A stretch of 40,844 bases of DNA from Actinomycetota bacterium (GTDB lineage: Bacteria > Actinomycetota > Geothermincolia > Geothermincolales > RBG-13-55-18): NCBI GenBank assembly GCA_040757835.1, contig JBFLWJ010000025.1, positions 1-40,844 on the forward strand, in the 5' to 3' direction. Shown here piece by piece: positions 15,598 through 24,229 of the stretch. A program made the position numbers and the translations under genes. The notes below the pieces were generated by a model. It had not been told where the DNA came from, made no database searches, and saw only the letters and a program-made list of their open reading frames with translations. The first letter of the stretch is position 1, and each line of letters starts with the position of its first letter.

Positions 15598-16194
15598 TCA
15601 TAGGTCGAGCCTGCCCTTCAGGGCGCGGCCCAGGGTCACCTCATCCGCGTACTCCAGGTCGCCCCCCACGGGAAGACCGCTGGCGATGCGCGTTGCCCTG
15701 ATCCCCAGGGGCTTCAGGAGGTCTGCCAGGTAGATGGCGGTGGCCTCCCCTTCCACGCGGGGGTTGGTGGCCAGGATGACCTCGTGGATATCGTCCTTGC
15801 GGATACGCCCCAGGAGCTCCCTTATCTTGAGCTCCTCGGGACCGATGCCGTCTATGGGGGAGATGGCGCCGCCGAGGACATGATAGAGGCCCCGGAACTC
15901 TCCCGTACGCTCAACGGCCACGATGTCCTGTGGCCTCTCCACCACACAGACAACGGAGGGGTCCCTCCTCGTATCCATGCAGTATTCGCACATCTCACCC
16001 GAGGCGAAGTTGAAGCAGCGGGTGCAGAAGGTGACCTTCTCCCTGGCCTCGACGATGGCTTCGGCCAGTGACCTGGCCTCTTCCGGGGGAACCCTCAGCA
16101 GGTGAAAGGCGAGGCGCTGCGCGGTCTTCTGCCCGACGCCGGGCAGCTTCGACAGCTCCTCGACCAGGCGCGCGACGGGGGGAGTGTAAAGCAA
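15598..16194 (-). CDS. recR: Recombination protein RecR
   Basis: 198 residues, normal length. With RecF/RecO it loads RecA at gaps. A helix-hairpin-helix lies near 12-30, a four-Cys zinc finger at Cys57, Cys60, Cys69 and Cys72, and a Toprim domain after residue 80 (VVERPQD, then [16 protein letters not shown]). The start is TTG at 16194, preceded by GGGAGAG; it gives the family N terminus ([20 protein letters not shown]). It sits 12 bp after ybaB, in the widespread dnaX-ybaB-recR order. Confidence 0.96.
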   Translation of the reverse strand: MLYTPPVARLVEELSKLPGVGQKTAQRLAFHLLRVPPEEARSLAEAIVEAREKVTFCTRCFNFASGEMCEYCMDTRRDPSVVCVVERPQDIVAVERTGEFRGLYHVLGGAISPIDGIGPEELKIRELLGRIRKDDIHEVILATNPRVEGEATAIYLADLLKPLGIRATRIASGLPVGGDLEYADEVTLGRALKGRLDL

Positions 16195-16206
16195 CTGGCT
16201 CTCCCA

Positions 16207-16518
16207 TCACAGCCCGGGGATCTTCATTCCCTTGGTGAAGGCACCCAGGCGCTCCTCGGCCAACTCCCGCGATTTCCTCATCGCGTCCGAGAGCGCGGCA
16301 AGGACCAGGTCCTCCAGCATCTCCACGTCCTCGGGGTCCACCGCCGCGGGGTCGATACTGATCTCCACGATATTCTGCTGGCCGTCGGCTACGACCTTGA
16401 CCATGCCTCCCCCGGAGCTGCCCTCGACGCGCTCATCGGCCAGGGCTTCCTGCGCCTCCATCATCTGACGCTGCAGCTTCTGCGCCTGCTTCATCATCTT
16501 CTGCATGTTCCCGTTCAT
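16207..16518 (-). CDS. ybaB: YbaB/EbfC family nucleoid-associated protein
   Basis: 103 residues. A small dimeric DNA-binding protein. The N-terminal helix is Met/Gln/Lys-rich (MQKMMKQAQKLQRQM). The core has VKVVADGQQNIVEISIDPA and the C terminus holds the usual DLVLAALSDA helix. I chose the ATG at 16518, 5 bp after GGAGG; an in-frame GTG at 16524 overlaps that ribosome-binding site. It lies between dnaX and recR and is almost certainly cotranscribed. Confidence 0.94.
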   Translation of the reverse strand: MNGNMQKMMKQAQKLQRQMMEAQEALADERVEGSSGGGMVKVVADGQQNIVEISIDPAAVDPEDVEMLEDLVLAALSDAMRKSRELAEERLGAFTKGMKIPGL

Positions 16519-16561
16519 GTCCACCTCCGCGTCCCTCGATACCCGGCGGCGCGGTCGCGCC

Positions 16562-18514
16562 CTATTCGCCCAGCTTGATCTCCTCGATCATCTCCGCCCC
16601 GAAAACGTCCTTGACCAGCTTGACCTTGCCGGCGTCGTGTGCGTCCGCCCTGTCCTTCTCCGCCGCTTTCTTCTTCCCCGCGGCCGCCCTGCGCTCGCTC
16701 GCCTCTTCATGCACGATTTCGGGCCCCAGGCCCCTTTCCGCCGTCTCCGCATCGCCGGCCGCGGCCCGGCTCTCTTCTGCGGCGGCCGCTCCCGGTTCCT
16801 CTGCCTCCACCGTGGCCGGCTTCCGTTCCGGTTCCCTCGCTTCCGCAACGTCCGGCTTCCGCTCACGTTCCCCCTTGCCGCCGCTGGAGGGCTCGGCCTC
16901 GAGGCCCTTCTCCTCTTTCTCCAGCCTGGTCCTTACCCTCACCGCGGCCCCCAGGACCTCCGCGAGGGCTTCCTCCAGGACCTTGCGGTGGTCCCCTTTC
17001 TCCAGCTCGCCGCGGTGGAAGGAACGGTCCGCGGGAAAGGCGATACACAGCTCGCCCCCGGCGAACTCGACGGGTTTGCCCTCGAGGAGAAAAGCGTGGG
17101 TGGTTATCTTCCTCTCCTTTACCCTCTCCTTAACCAGCGGCCACGCCTTTCTGACCGCGGTGAGGTCCAGCTGCGCCGCGTCGCCCGCCGGGACGGCCGC
17201 CTGGGCGGGCCCGGACGCGGGCGTGACGGCATCGATATCTTCCGCTCCCGTTTCCTTCTTCCTTGCGGCGCCACGGCCGCGGTCCGGGAGCCTCTCCTCC
17301 CGCGGCGGCTCGTCCCGCACCGGGGGAGGCGGGGTGGGCGCTCTGCCCGCCTGTGACCTCGCCATCCTCTCCATCTCGACCTCCAGCCTGCCCAGGCGCG
17401 CGGCGAGGGCCGCGGCGGAGGAGTCCAGCTCGATGCGGGCCATGGCGATGAGCGTCCCCTCCAGCACCACGCGGGCCGAGGTGGTCGCCTGCATCTCCCT
17501 AACCGCCTCCCGCAGAGCCATTATGAAGTGGAAGACGCGGTCCGGCGAAGCTTCCGTAGCCTGCCTGCGGATAGCCTCGAAGGCGGTCTCGTCCACCTCC
17601 AGGTCCTCTGGGCCCAGCGCGGCGTGCTGCAGCAGGAAGACGCGGCGGAAATGCTCCTGGGCCTCCCGCGCGAACTGCACCAGGTCCCTGCCCTCCTCGT
17701 AGGCTCTTTCCACCAGGGCGACCGCCGAGGAAGCGTCTCCAGCCACCAGGTGGTCCCCCAGCTCGACCAGCATCTCGTCCTCCACCAGGCCAAGGAATCC
17801 GGCGACATCCGCTTCGCCCACCACCCCGTCACCGTAACTCATCACCTGTTCCAGGATGACCAGGGCATCGCGGGCCGAACCCCGGGCTCTCCTGGCGATG
17901 AGCCGCAGGGCGCCCTCCCGCGCCTCTATCCCCTCCGCCTCCGCCACCCTGGCCAAATGGTCAACGAGCAGGGCCACCGGCACGCTGCGAAAATCGTAGC
18001 GCTGGCAGCGCGACAGGATGGTGGGCGGCATCTTGTGTGGTTCCGTGGTGGCCAGGACGAAGACCACGTGCGGGGGCGGTTCCTCCAGGGTCTTCAGGAA
18101 CGCGTTGAAGGCTTCCTTGGTCAGCATGTGCGCCTCGTCCAGGACATATACCTTGATGCGCGCCGCGGCCGGCGAGAATATGACTCTCTCCCGCAGCTCG
18201 CGGATGCTGTCTATGCCGCGCGTGGAGGCGGCATCGATCTCGACGACGTCCACCGAGGTGCCCTCGGTTATCTCCCGGCACGCGTCGCAACGGTTGCACG
18301 GGTTCGGCGTGGGCCCCAGCTCGCAGTTGAGGGCCTTGGCCAGGATCCTCGCGGTGCTGGTCTTTCCCGTGCCCCGCGGCCCCGAGAAGAGGTAGGCATG
18401 GGCGAAGTTGCCATTGCGCAGCGAGTTGGACAGGGTGCGGGTGACATATTCCTGCCCGATGACCTCCTCGAAGGTCTGTGGGCGCCATTTTCTGTACAGA
18501 GAGACGTAAGCCAA
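16562..18514 (-). CDS. dnaX: DNA polymerase III subunit gamma/tau
   Basis: 650 residues. ATPase of the clamp loader. Walker A GPRGTGKT (45-52), a zinc module with Cys64, Cys73, Cys76 and Cys79, Walker B DEAH (126-129) and sensor LSRCQR are all present. After residue 370 comes a charged, Ala/Glu/Lys-rich tail with several low-complexity blocks, as in actinobacterial tau. I see no poly-A slippery site for making a shorter gamma form. The start is TTG at 18514, which gives the canonical N terminus YRKWRPQTFEEVIGQ. It is the first protein gene of dnaX-ybaB-recR and lies just downstream of the SRP RNA on the same strand. Confidence 0.96.
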   Translation of the reverse strand: MAYVSLYRKWRPQTFEEVIGQEYVTRTLSNSLRNGNFAHAYLFSGPRGTGKTSTARILAKALNCELGPTPNPCNRCDACREITEGTSVDVVEIDAASTRGIDSIRELRERVIFSPAAARIKVYVLDEAHMLTKEAFNAFLKTLEEPPPHVVFVLATTEPHKMPPTILSRCQRYDFRSVPVALLVDHLARVAEAEGIEAREGALRLIARRARGSARDALVILEQVMSYGDGVVGEADVAGFLGLVEDEMLVELGDHLVAGDASSAVALVERAYEEGRDLVQFAREAQEHFRRVFLLQHAALGPEDLEVDETAFEAIRRQATEASPDRVFHFIMALREAVREMQATTSARVVLEGTLIAMARIELDSSAAALAARLGRLEVEMERMARSQAGRAPTPPPPVRDEPPREERLPDRGRGAARKKETGAEDIDAVTPASGPAQAAVPAGDAAQLDLTAVRKAWPLVKERVKERKITTHAFLLEGKPVEFAGGELCIAFPADRSFHRGELEKGDHRKVLEEALAEVLGAAVRVRTRLEKEEKGLEAEPSSGGKGERERKPDVAEAREPERKPATVEAEEPGAAAAEESRAAAGDAETAERGLGPEIVHEEASERRAAAGKKKAAEKDRADAHDAGKVKLVKDVFGAEMIEEIKLGE

Positions 18515-18566
18515 GGTCCATCACTTCCCCGCGGCCGCGAGTTCCCGGCCATGATATCAAAAGGGT

Positions 18567-18840
18567 GTGATCGTGCACCCTCCCTCGACTTCCGACCCCA
18601 AGCGCTACACGGGTAGTTAGCTCCGGACAGGTTAGTCTGCGGCACACGAGAAGATTTGCTTACCGCTGCTTCCTTCCGGACCTGACGGGGTTCACAAGTT
18701 CCCGTTGCGCAGGACCCGACCTTCAACACCACTTTCCCGCGCGCAATACTCAAGACCGGAGAGCCTCAGTTGGGGATTCGGCCCCGCTGTAGCGGATTGC
18801 GGGTTCAGGGCACCGCTAGCTCCCCGCTTAGCACGATCAC
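18567..18840 (-). ncRNA. ffs: Signal recognition particle RNA, bacterial large type
   Basis: About 274 nt. The S-domain core has GTCAGGTCCGGAAGGAAGCA (18683-18664) and CGGTAAGC, which bind Ffh. The 5' part (GGGGAGCTAGCGGTGCCCTG, then CCGAATCCCC) is an Alu-like domain as in actinobacterial and Firmicutes SRP RNAs. The first ten bases GTGATCGTGC (18840-18831) are the exact complement of GCACGATCAC (18576-18567), forming helix 1 and fixing both ends to within a few bases. A T-run (ACCCTTTT) follows the 3' end. An extended -10 promoter lies 6 bp upstream. Adjacent dnaX is the usual neighbour. Confidence 0.93.
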
Positions 18841-18846
18841 GAGACC

Positions 18847-18855
18847 AGTATATCA
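18847..18855 (-). promoter_or_regulatory. Extended -10 promoter of the SRP RNA
   Basis: TGATATACT, an extended -10 (TG-n-TATACT), ends 6 bp before the first base of helix 1. No consensus -35 is seen, as is common with extended -10 sites. Confidence 0.6.
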
Positions 18856-18917
18856 CGCGCGACTGACCGGTACGGAGCGTCTCGCGCGCGTTCCGGGCAA
18901 GGGGTCCGCGGACAACG

Positions 18918-18925
18918 TGTATAAT
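18918..18925 (+). promoter_or_regulatory. Possible promoter of the KaiC-like operon
   Basis: TATAAT (18920-18925) preceded by TG, about 43 bp before the ATG at 18968. The -35 region is not recognisable. Confidence 0.5.
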
Positions 18926-18967
18926 AATAAGACGGCAGGCAGCAGGCTTGAACGAGCGGGAGGGACC

Positions 18968-19777
18968 ATGGGCGATACCGAGCTGGCGGAACGGGCCTCT
19001 ACGGGGAACGAGCAGCTCGACCAGATGATGGAGGGCGGTCCCCTCCGGGGTTCGGTCACCTTGGTCATCGGAGCCCCCGGAACCGGCAAGACCTGCCTGG
19101 GGCTGGAGTTCATCGCCAAGGGCGTGGACATGGGGGAACCAGGCCTCATCGTCACTTTCGAGCATTTCCCGAAGAAGCTCTTGAGGGACGCTTTGGCCCT
19201 CGGTTTCGACCTGCAGGAGATGGAGCGAGACGGCATGCTGCGCATCCTATTCACGTCCCCGGAGATATTCTTCGAGCAGGCCCAGACCCCCGGCGGCCTC
19301 CTGGACACCATGGTGCAGGAGCTCGGGGCCAGGCGGATCCTGATCGACTCCATATCCCACCTGGAGCGCCTGGCGCGCGACCCGGTCAAGCTGCGCGAGG
19401 TCGCCTTCACCTTCGTAAACGCCCTGCTCAGACACGGCCTGACGGCCATCGTAACCCAGGAGGACCCCGATATCACAGGCGATATCACCGCGGCGCAATA
19501 CGGCATATCCTACCTGGTCGACGCGGTGGTAATCCTGCGTTACGTGGAGCTTGACTCCTCGGTGAGCCGGGCGATCCTGGTCCTGAAGCAGCGTGCAAGC
19601 TCGCACGACAAGTCCATACGCGAATTCCGCGTCACCGACCGCGGCATACTAGTCGGCGAGCCCTTCGCCGACCGCGAGGGCCTGCTGTCGGGGCTGCCGC
19701 GGCGCAAAGAGATAGACGCCTTCATGGAAGTGTTCGGGAAGAAAGCGAAGCCTGCCGGAAAAGGGGAGGTCGATTGA
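18968..19777 (+). CDS. Single-domain KaiC/RAD55-like ATPase
   Basis: 269 residues, one RecA-fold domain (circadian KaiC has two). Residues 10-20 carry the family start STGNEQLDQMMEGG; Walker A GAPGTGKT is at 35-42; Walker B is in RRILIDSISH near 120. Such stand-alone KaiC-like proteins are common partners of histidine kinases and response regulators in archaea and deep bacteria, but their output is mostly unknown. I chose the ATG at 18968 after GGGAGGGACC; upstream codons would overlap the SRP RNA promoter. The stop is directly followed by the response regulator start (TGA-GTG), so the two are coupled. Confidence 0.88.
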   Translation: MGDTELAERASTGNEQLDQMMEGGPLRGSVTLVIGAPGTGKTCLGLEFIAKGVDMGEPGLIVTFEHFPKKLLRDALALGFDLQEMERDGMLRILFTSPEIFFEQAQTPGGLLDTMVQELGARRILIDSISHLERLARDPVKLREVAFTFVNALLRHGLTAIVTQEDPDITGDITAAQYGISYLVDAVVILRYVELDSSVSRAILVLKQRASSHDKSIREFRVTDRGILVGEPFADREGLLSGLPRRKEIDAFMEVFGKKAKPAGKGEVD

Positions 19778-20173
19778 GTGGCCGAGAAGATCCTGGTCGT
19801 CGACGACGATCGCGAGATGGTCGAGCTCATAGAGCTCTTCCTCAGCAACGCCGGTTTCCTCACCCTGTCCGCTTTTTCGGGGGAAGAGGCGCTGGAGAAG
19901 ACCTTCAAGGAGAAGCCCGACCTTATCCTGCTGGACATCATGATGCCTAAGATCGACGGCTGGGAGGTGTTGCGGCGCATCAAGAACGACCCCGAGGTGC
20001 AGAACACTCCGGTGGCCTTTATCACGGCCCGTACCCAGAACATAGACAAGATGATCGGGCTGTCGGTGATGAAAGCGGCGGGATACATCACCAAACCCTT
20101 CAGCAAACAGGAGCTGCTGACCGAGGTCAGGCGCATCATCGACGAGCGCAAGCGGAGCGCGGGAGGACAATGA
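19778..20173 (+). CDS. Response regulator, receiver domain only
   Basis: 131 residues, a CheY-like domain with no output domain. The acidic pocket is Asp10 and Asp11, the phosphoacceptor Asp53 (LLDIMMPK), Thr83 and Lys106 (KPFS). The GTG start at 19778 abuts the stop of the KaiC-like gene. It is likely phosphorylated by the kinase encoded at 20884 and may act on the KaiC-like ATPase; that link is inferred from the operon only. Confidence 0.92.
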   Translation: MAEKILVVDDDREMVELIELFLSNAGFLTLSAFSGEEALEKTFKEKPDLILLDIMMPKIDGWEVLRRIKNDPEVQNTPVAFITARTQNIDKMIGLSVMKAAGYITKPFSKQELLTEVRRIIDERKRSAGGQ

Positions 20174-20220
20174 GCCCGCGAGATGCGTGAAACGGCGATC
20201 GCTAGTACAAGGGGGGGCAG

Positions 20221-20526
20221 TTGACGGCCAACGACTGGTGGAAGACCTTATCCCTGTTTCTCTGGTTTTTCAATACCTCAGCCACGGCGATGCTCCTGGT
20301 CTACTTCTACGGCATCTGCCGCCTGGCCGAGAGCAGGTTCGCGGGCAGGACCTACGCCTTCCTCCTGCCGCTCTTCTTCGTGCTCATGGGAACCAGCACG
20401 CTCATCTACTCCCTGGCCGGTTCAATCGTGGCCATATACCTGTGGTATGCGGTGTGGCCGGCCATCGCCGGGGTCATCCTGCTGATAGTCGTGTTCCGAT
20501 GCTACCGTCTGATGATGGGGAAATGA
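20221..20526 (+). CDS. Small membrane protein, unknown function
   Basis: 101 residues, family not recognised. Three predicted membrane segments lie near 9-31, 43-62 and 68-95, with aromatic residues at their edges. The start is TTG at 20221 after AGGGGGGCAG. The stop overlaps the next start (ATGA). Its place between a response regulator and a kinase suggests a membrane partner or sensor component of that system. Confidence 0.75.
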   Translation: MTANDWWKTLSLFLWFFNTSATAMLLVYFYGICRLAESRFAGRTYAFLLPLFFVLMGTSTLIYSLAGSIVAIYLWYAVWPAIAGVILLIVVFRCYRLMMGK

Positions 20527-20894
20527 ACTACCTGGCCTCATCCCTGTACATCATAGGCCCCATTGCGGTGGCGGTCCTCATCCTGCTCCTCTCGGCGCTG
20601 GGAAAGCGCCTGGGGCAGGCCCTGGAACTTCCGCCGTACTACCGCCTCTACTACGTGTCCGTCTTCTTCTTCATCATCCCTCTCCCGGTGGCCTGGGTGC
20701 TACTTCTCACCGGGGCCTGGGGCCTGCCAGAACCCTCCCAGCCCACGGGGATGATCATCAAGGTCGCCGTGGCCTCAATCCCTCTGACCGTGGCCATCAC
20801 CTTCGCCCTCGTCGCCACGGCCAAGTACTGGGGATGGATATGGGACGAGCTGCGGCAATCCCGCGATAAGAGCGGAGGCCGGGATGGGACCTGA
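20523..20894 (+). CDS. Small membrane protein, unknown function
   Basis: 123 residues, family not recognised. Three membrane segments lie near 6-26, 42-66 and 78-104, and a basic/acidic tail ends in DKSGGRDGT. The ATG at 20523 overlaps the stop of the previous gene by 4 bp, and its own end overlaps the kinase start by 11 bp, so all three are translationally coupled. With the previous gene it would give six membrane helices, perhaps one complex. Confidence 0.78.
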   Translation: MNYLASSLYIIGPIAVAVLILLLSALGKRLGQALELPPYYRLYYVSVFFFIIPLPVAWVLLLTGAWGLPEPSQPTGMIIKVAVASIPLTVAITFALVATAKYWGWIWDELRQSRDKSGGRDGT

Positions 20895-22983
20895 GCGCCT
20901 CTCGCGCCCCTTCCACGCCGCGGGCGCGGCCGCTGTCGCGTTCAGCGGCGTGGCCTTGCTGGCGGGCCTGTTCGACTGGCGGGTGGTTTTCATCGTCTTC
21001 GCCGCCCTCGCGCTGCTCTCTATCGTCCTTGCCCTTGCCGCCGCCCGGATGCATGCGCACCACCCTCGCGCCGCCGTGGAGGCGCGCCCGCAGGCGGCGT
21101 ATTCCATGCTGGACTCCCTGCCCTCCCCCACCTTGCTGGTGGACGAGAAGGGCGTGATACTGGAGGTCAACCATCTGGCGCGCGAGTTCGTCACCGCCAC
21201 CGGCCGAGACCCCTCCGCCCTGCTGGGGACGAGGCTGGACGAGGCCTTCCTGCCTCCCTATTTCGCCAGCTGGACACCGGTGCTGGAGAGGGTCGCCGCG
21301 GAGGAGTCGCCGCTGGAGCGCCGAGACGAGCAGTATTTCCTCGAGAGCAGGTCCGGCTTCTGCCGGGTATGGGTCTCGCTGGCGGCACCGGACGGACCCG
21401 GGACGAAACGCTTCATCGTCATGGTCCAGGACATCACCACCGAGATAACGGAGCACTCGTCACTGCTCGAGGCATCGGAGCGTGAGGCGGGCGTCTTCGA
21501 GGGCGTGCCGGTGAAGATCGCCGTGTTGGACCGCAATTTCCGCCTGGCGAGGTGCAACCGCCTGATGATGCGCTGGATCCACGACACCTGCGGCCTCGCA
21601 GAATCCGAGATAGTCGGCCTGCCCGCCCTGGACATCATGCCCCAGGAATTCAGGGCCGACTGGAAACGCATCCTCAGGCGCGTGCTGGTGGAGGGGCGCG
21701 CCTTCGAGCAGCCGCGCGTGCACCAGTCCGTGGAAGGTGTGGACTTTTTCCACCGCGTGCGGCTGCACCCCCTGGCCGACGAGTCCGGTAACGTGAGGGA
21801 AGCCCTGCTCCTCTACGAGGACGTGACCGAATACGTGCGCCTCGAGCGCCGCCTGGCCGAGACCACCGACTACCTCAACCTGCTCATCGAGAGCCTCAAC
21901 GACGGGTTCTATGCCATGGACGCCCAGGGCAGGTTCTCCTTCTGCAACCAGGCGTTCCTGGATATGCTCGGGATCAGCAACTCCGACGAACTCTTCCGAA
22001 AAGACGCGGTGGAGATCGTCATGCCCGATGAGCGGCGCAAGATAGAGCGCATGCTGGAGCGGCGCAGGCGCGGCGAGAAGGTCTTCTTCGAGACCCTGCT
22101 CAGGTCCCGGGGGGACATCCCGCTGCCGGTGCAGATAAGCTCCGCTCCCCTCTTCCGCGCCGGGAAGTTCTCCGGTATCGTGGGCATCGCCCACGACCTC
22201 AGCGAACGGCGCCGCCTGGAGGCGATGGTCGAGCGCAGCCACCAGGACCTGGAGAAGGCCTACGAGGAGCTATCCGTGCTCGACAAGATGAAGTCTGATT
22301 TCATAGCCATCGCCTCGCACGAATTGCGCACGCCGCTCTCCATCATCAAGGGCTATGCCGACGCCTTCCAGTTCGGTGAACTCGGAGACCTCTCTACGTT
22401 CCAGATGGACAAGATGAAGATAATAAACGCCCGCGCGGACCAGATGACCAAGATCATCAACGACCTCCTGGACGTGACCCGCCTGGAAGAGGGCCGCCTG
22501 GTGGGCGAGAAGTGGCCCGCTCCCGTGGAAGGGCTTATAGTAAACGCCGTATCGGAATACAAGGGCCGGGCCGCCCAGGGCGGGCAGGAGCTGCATTACA
22601 CCGTGGAGGACAACCTGCCGCCGGTGAGCGTCGACGTGTGGCGCGTGCACCAGGTGATGGAGAACCTTATCGGCAACGCCATGAAGTTCACCCCGGAGGG
22701 GGGGTCCATCGAGGTTACGGCGCGCAGCTCCAGCGAGCCGGGCATGGTGGAGATAGAGGTCAGGGACACGGGGCCGGGGATACCGGCTAAGGAGCAGGAA
22801 AAACTATTTACTATGTTTTACCAAATAGAGACGGACTCCTCGCGCTCCGCGGGCGGCCTGGGCCTGGGCCTGGTCATATCCAAGGGCATCGTCGAGGGAC
22901 ACGGAGGGCGCATCTGGGTGGAGAGCGATGCGGGCCTCGGCTCCTCGTTCAAGTTCACCCTGCCAGTCAGCAGGGAGGCATAG
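20884..22983 (+). CDS. PAS-domain sensor histidine kinase
   Basis: 699 residues. Two N-terminal membrane segments (about 12-55) are followed by three PAS-like domains (about 72-180, 195-315 and 330-450; each has a LLVDEKG, IAVLDRN or FYAMDAQG type entry). The dimerisation domain has His479 in IASHELRTPLS. The ATPase domain has the N box NLIGNAMKF, DTGPGIP and GGLGLGLVIS. All catalytic motifs are intact. The natural partner is the receiver protein encoded at 19778. The ATG at 20884 overlaps the previous gene. The signal sensed is unknown. Confidence 0.93.
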   Translation: MGPERLSRPFHAAGAAAVAFSGVALLAGLFDWRVVFIVFAALALLSIVLALAAARMHAHHPRAAVEARPQAAYSMLDSLPSPTLLVDEKGVILEVNHLAREFVTATGRDPSALLGTRLDEAFLPPYFASWTPVLERVAAEESPLERRDEQYFLESRSGFCRVWVSLAAPDGPGTKRFIVMVQDITTEITEHSSLLEASEREAGVFEGVPVKIAVLDRNFRLARCNRLMMRWIHDTCGLAESEIVGLPALDIMPQEFRADWKRILRRVLVEGRAFEQPRVHQSVEGVDFFHRVRLHPLADESGNVREALLLYEDVTEYVRLERRLAETTDYLNLLIESLNDGFYAMDAQGRFSFCNQAFLDMLGISNSDELFRKDAVEIVMPDERRKIERMLERRRRGEKVFFETLLRSRGDIPLPVQISSAPLFRAGKFSGIVGIAHDLSERRRLEAMVERSHQDLEKAYEELSVLDKMKSDFIAIASHELRTPLSIIKGYADAFQFGELGDLSTFQMDKMKIINARADQMTKIINDLLDVTRLEEGRLVGEKWPAPVEGLIVNAVSEYKGRAAQGGQELHYTVEDNLPPVSVDVWRVHQVMENLIGNAMKFTPEGGSIEVTARSSSEPGMVEIEVRDTGPGIPAKEQEKLFTMFYQIETDSSRSAGGLGLGLVISKGIVEGHGGRIWVESDAGLGSSFKFTLPVSREA

Positions 22984-22985
22984 CG

Positions 22986-23972
22986 GTGAAAACCGTCGTG
23001 CCCGGAGACCGCGGCCTGGCCGTGAGCGACGTGCAGAAAAGGCTGCTCGACCGCGGTTTTGCGCCCCCCGGCTTCGAGGCGGAGATGCGTGAATCGTTTT
23101 TCGGGGACATTACTTCACAGGCCGTCCGTCTCTTCCAGGAGGAGCGCGGCCTGCGCGTCCAGGGCAGTGTCGACGAGACCACCTGGCAGGAGCTGGTAGA
23201 AGCCTCCTTCAAGCTGGGGGACAGGTTCCTCTATCTGCGCGTCCCGCCCTTCCGCGGCGACGACGTGCGCGAGGTGCAGAGATACCTCAACCGCCTGGGC
23301 TTCAACGCCGGCCGCGAGGACGGCATCTTCGGGCAGGACACCGACCGCGCGCTGCGCGCCTTTCAGCACAACATGGCCTTGCCGGTGGACGGCATAGCCG
23401 GTGCTTCGACCATCGCGTGCCTGCAGCGCCTCAGGCACGCGCTCAAGGACACCAGCGTGGCCGAGGTACACGAAGCGCTGCAGGACCTGCAGGCCAGGGG
23501 GCTGGAGGGAAAGAGCGTGGTCCTGGACGCGGCGGAGGGGGACAGCGGCGCCGAGAACGTGCTGCGCCAGGTGTCGGCGGAGCTGGTGGCGCGCGGCCTT
23601 ACGGCCTTGCTTACCGGCGGTGTGTACGGCCCCATGCCGGAGAGCCAGCGGGCCCGCCTGGCCAACGACCGCGGCGCCGACCTGGTGCTCAGCCTCAGGA
23701 TGACGGACGAGCCAGGGTTTCGCGTCTTTTTCTTCGGCAGCAGGGACTACTCCTCGCCACGCGGCAAGCGCCTGGCGGAACTGATCCACGGCGAGATGGA
23801 GCAGGGTGCCGGGGTGGAGGTGCCGCCCCCCGAGGCCAGGAACTTCCCCCTGCTGCGGGAGACGCGTATGCCGTGCGTGATCGTGGAGACAGGTTGGGAG
23901 ACGGGCATCGGCCACGACCTCTTCGTCGCCCTCGCCAGGTCGGTCATCGCTTACTTCACCCCCGCTCCGTAA
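22986..23972 (+). CDS. CwlM-like protein: two peptidoglycan-binding domains plus inactive amidase fold
   Basis: 328 residues, no signal peptide, so cytoplasmic. Two peptidoglycan-binding-1 repeats (about 6-70 and 85-145; AVRLFQEERGL and ALRAFQHNMAL) precede an Amidase_3-like domain (175-328). The layout matches mycobacterial CwlM, a cytoplasmic regulator of MurA. Active Amidase_3 enzymes have LDPGHGG and SIHAN zinc ligands; here these read VVLDAAEGD and VLSLRMTD, so both histidines are gone. The Glu of VIVETGWETG remains. It is therefore probably a pseudoenzyme. The GTG start at 22986 lies 2 bp after the kinase stop, making it the last gene of the KaiC-like operon. Confidence 0.82.
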   Translation: MKTVVPGDRGLAVSDVQKRLLDRGFAPPGFEAEMRESFFGDITSQAVRLFQEERGLRVQGSVDETTWQELVEASFKLGDRFLYLRVPPFRGDDVREVQRYLNRLGFNAGREDGIFGQDTDRALRAFQHNMALPVDGIAGASTIACLQRLRHALKDTSVAEVHEALQDLQARGLEGKSVVLDAAEGDSGAENVLRQVSAELVARGLTALLTGGVYGPMPESQRARLANDRGADLVLSLRMTDEPGFRVFFFGSRDYSSPRGKRLAELIHGEMEQGAGVEVPPPEARNFPLLRETRMPCVIVETGWETGIGHDLFVALARSVIAYFTPAP

Positions 23973-24229
23973 CCCGCCAGTCCGCGCAAAGGCTTCGGTG
24001 GGTTGGATCGCGTAAACGACAGCGCTTTTGTCTCCCTGTGGGTGAGGGTCTCCACGCCGAAGGTGTCGCGGCCTGACCCCGGTCAGGTCATTCCGGCGAC
24101 GGTGCCTGGGCGCCTTGACATGTTCGGGCCTGCGGCTGTCTGTTTGGATAGGCTTCGCAGAACCCGCTCCATGCCCGGCACGTGTACGTCCGGAAAAGAG
24201 ATGATGAATGCTAAGGGCTGACCCCGGCC
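23973..24229. other. Convergent intergenic region with REP-like fragments
   Basis: Between two convergent genes. It holds a perfect hairpin CCTGACC-CC-GGTCAGG at 24072-24087 and a second GGCTGACCCC word near 24216, both resembling the ends of the REP-like units beside lysC. No coding sequence is convincing. No clear U-run terminator is seen. Confidence 0.4.

Noticed and set aside
20187..20522. 112-codon upstream extension of the second small membrane protein
   Set aside because: Out of frame with the overlapping membrane protein at 20221-20526, no hydrophobic pattern, and the ATGA overlap at 20523 gives a natural start.
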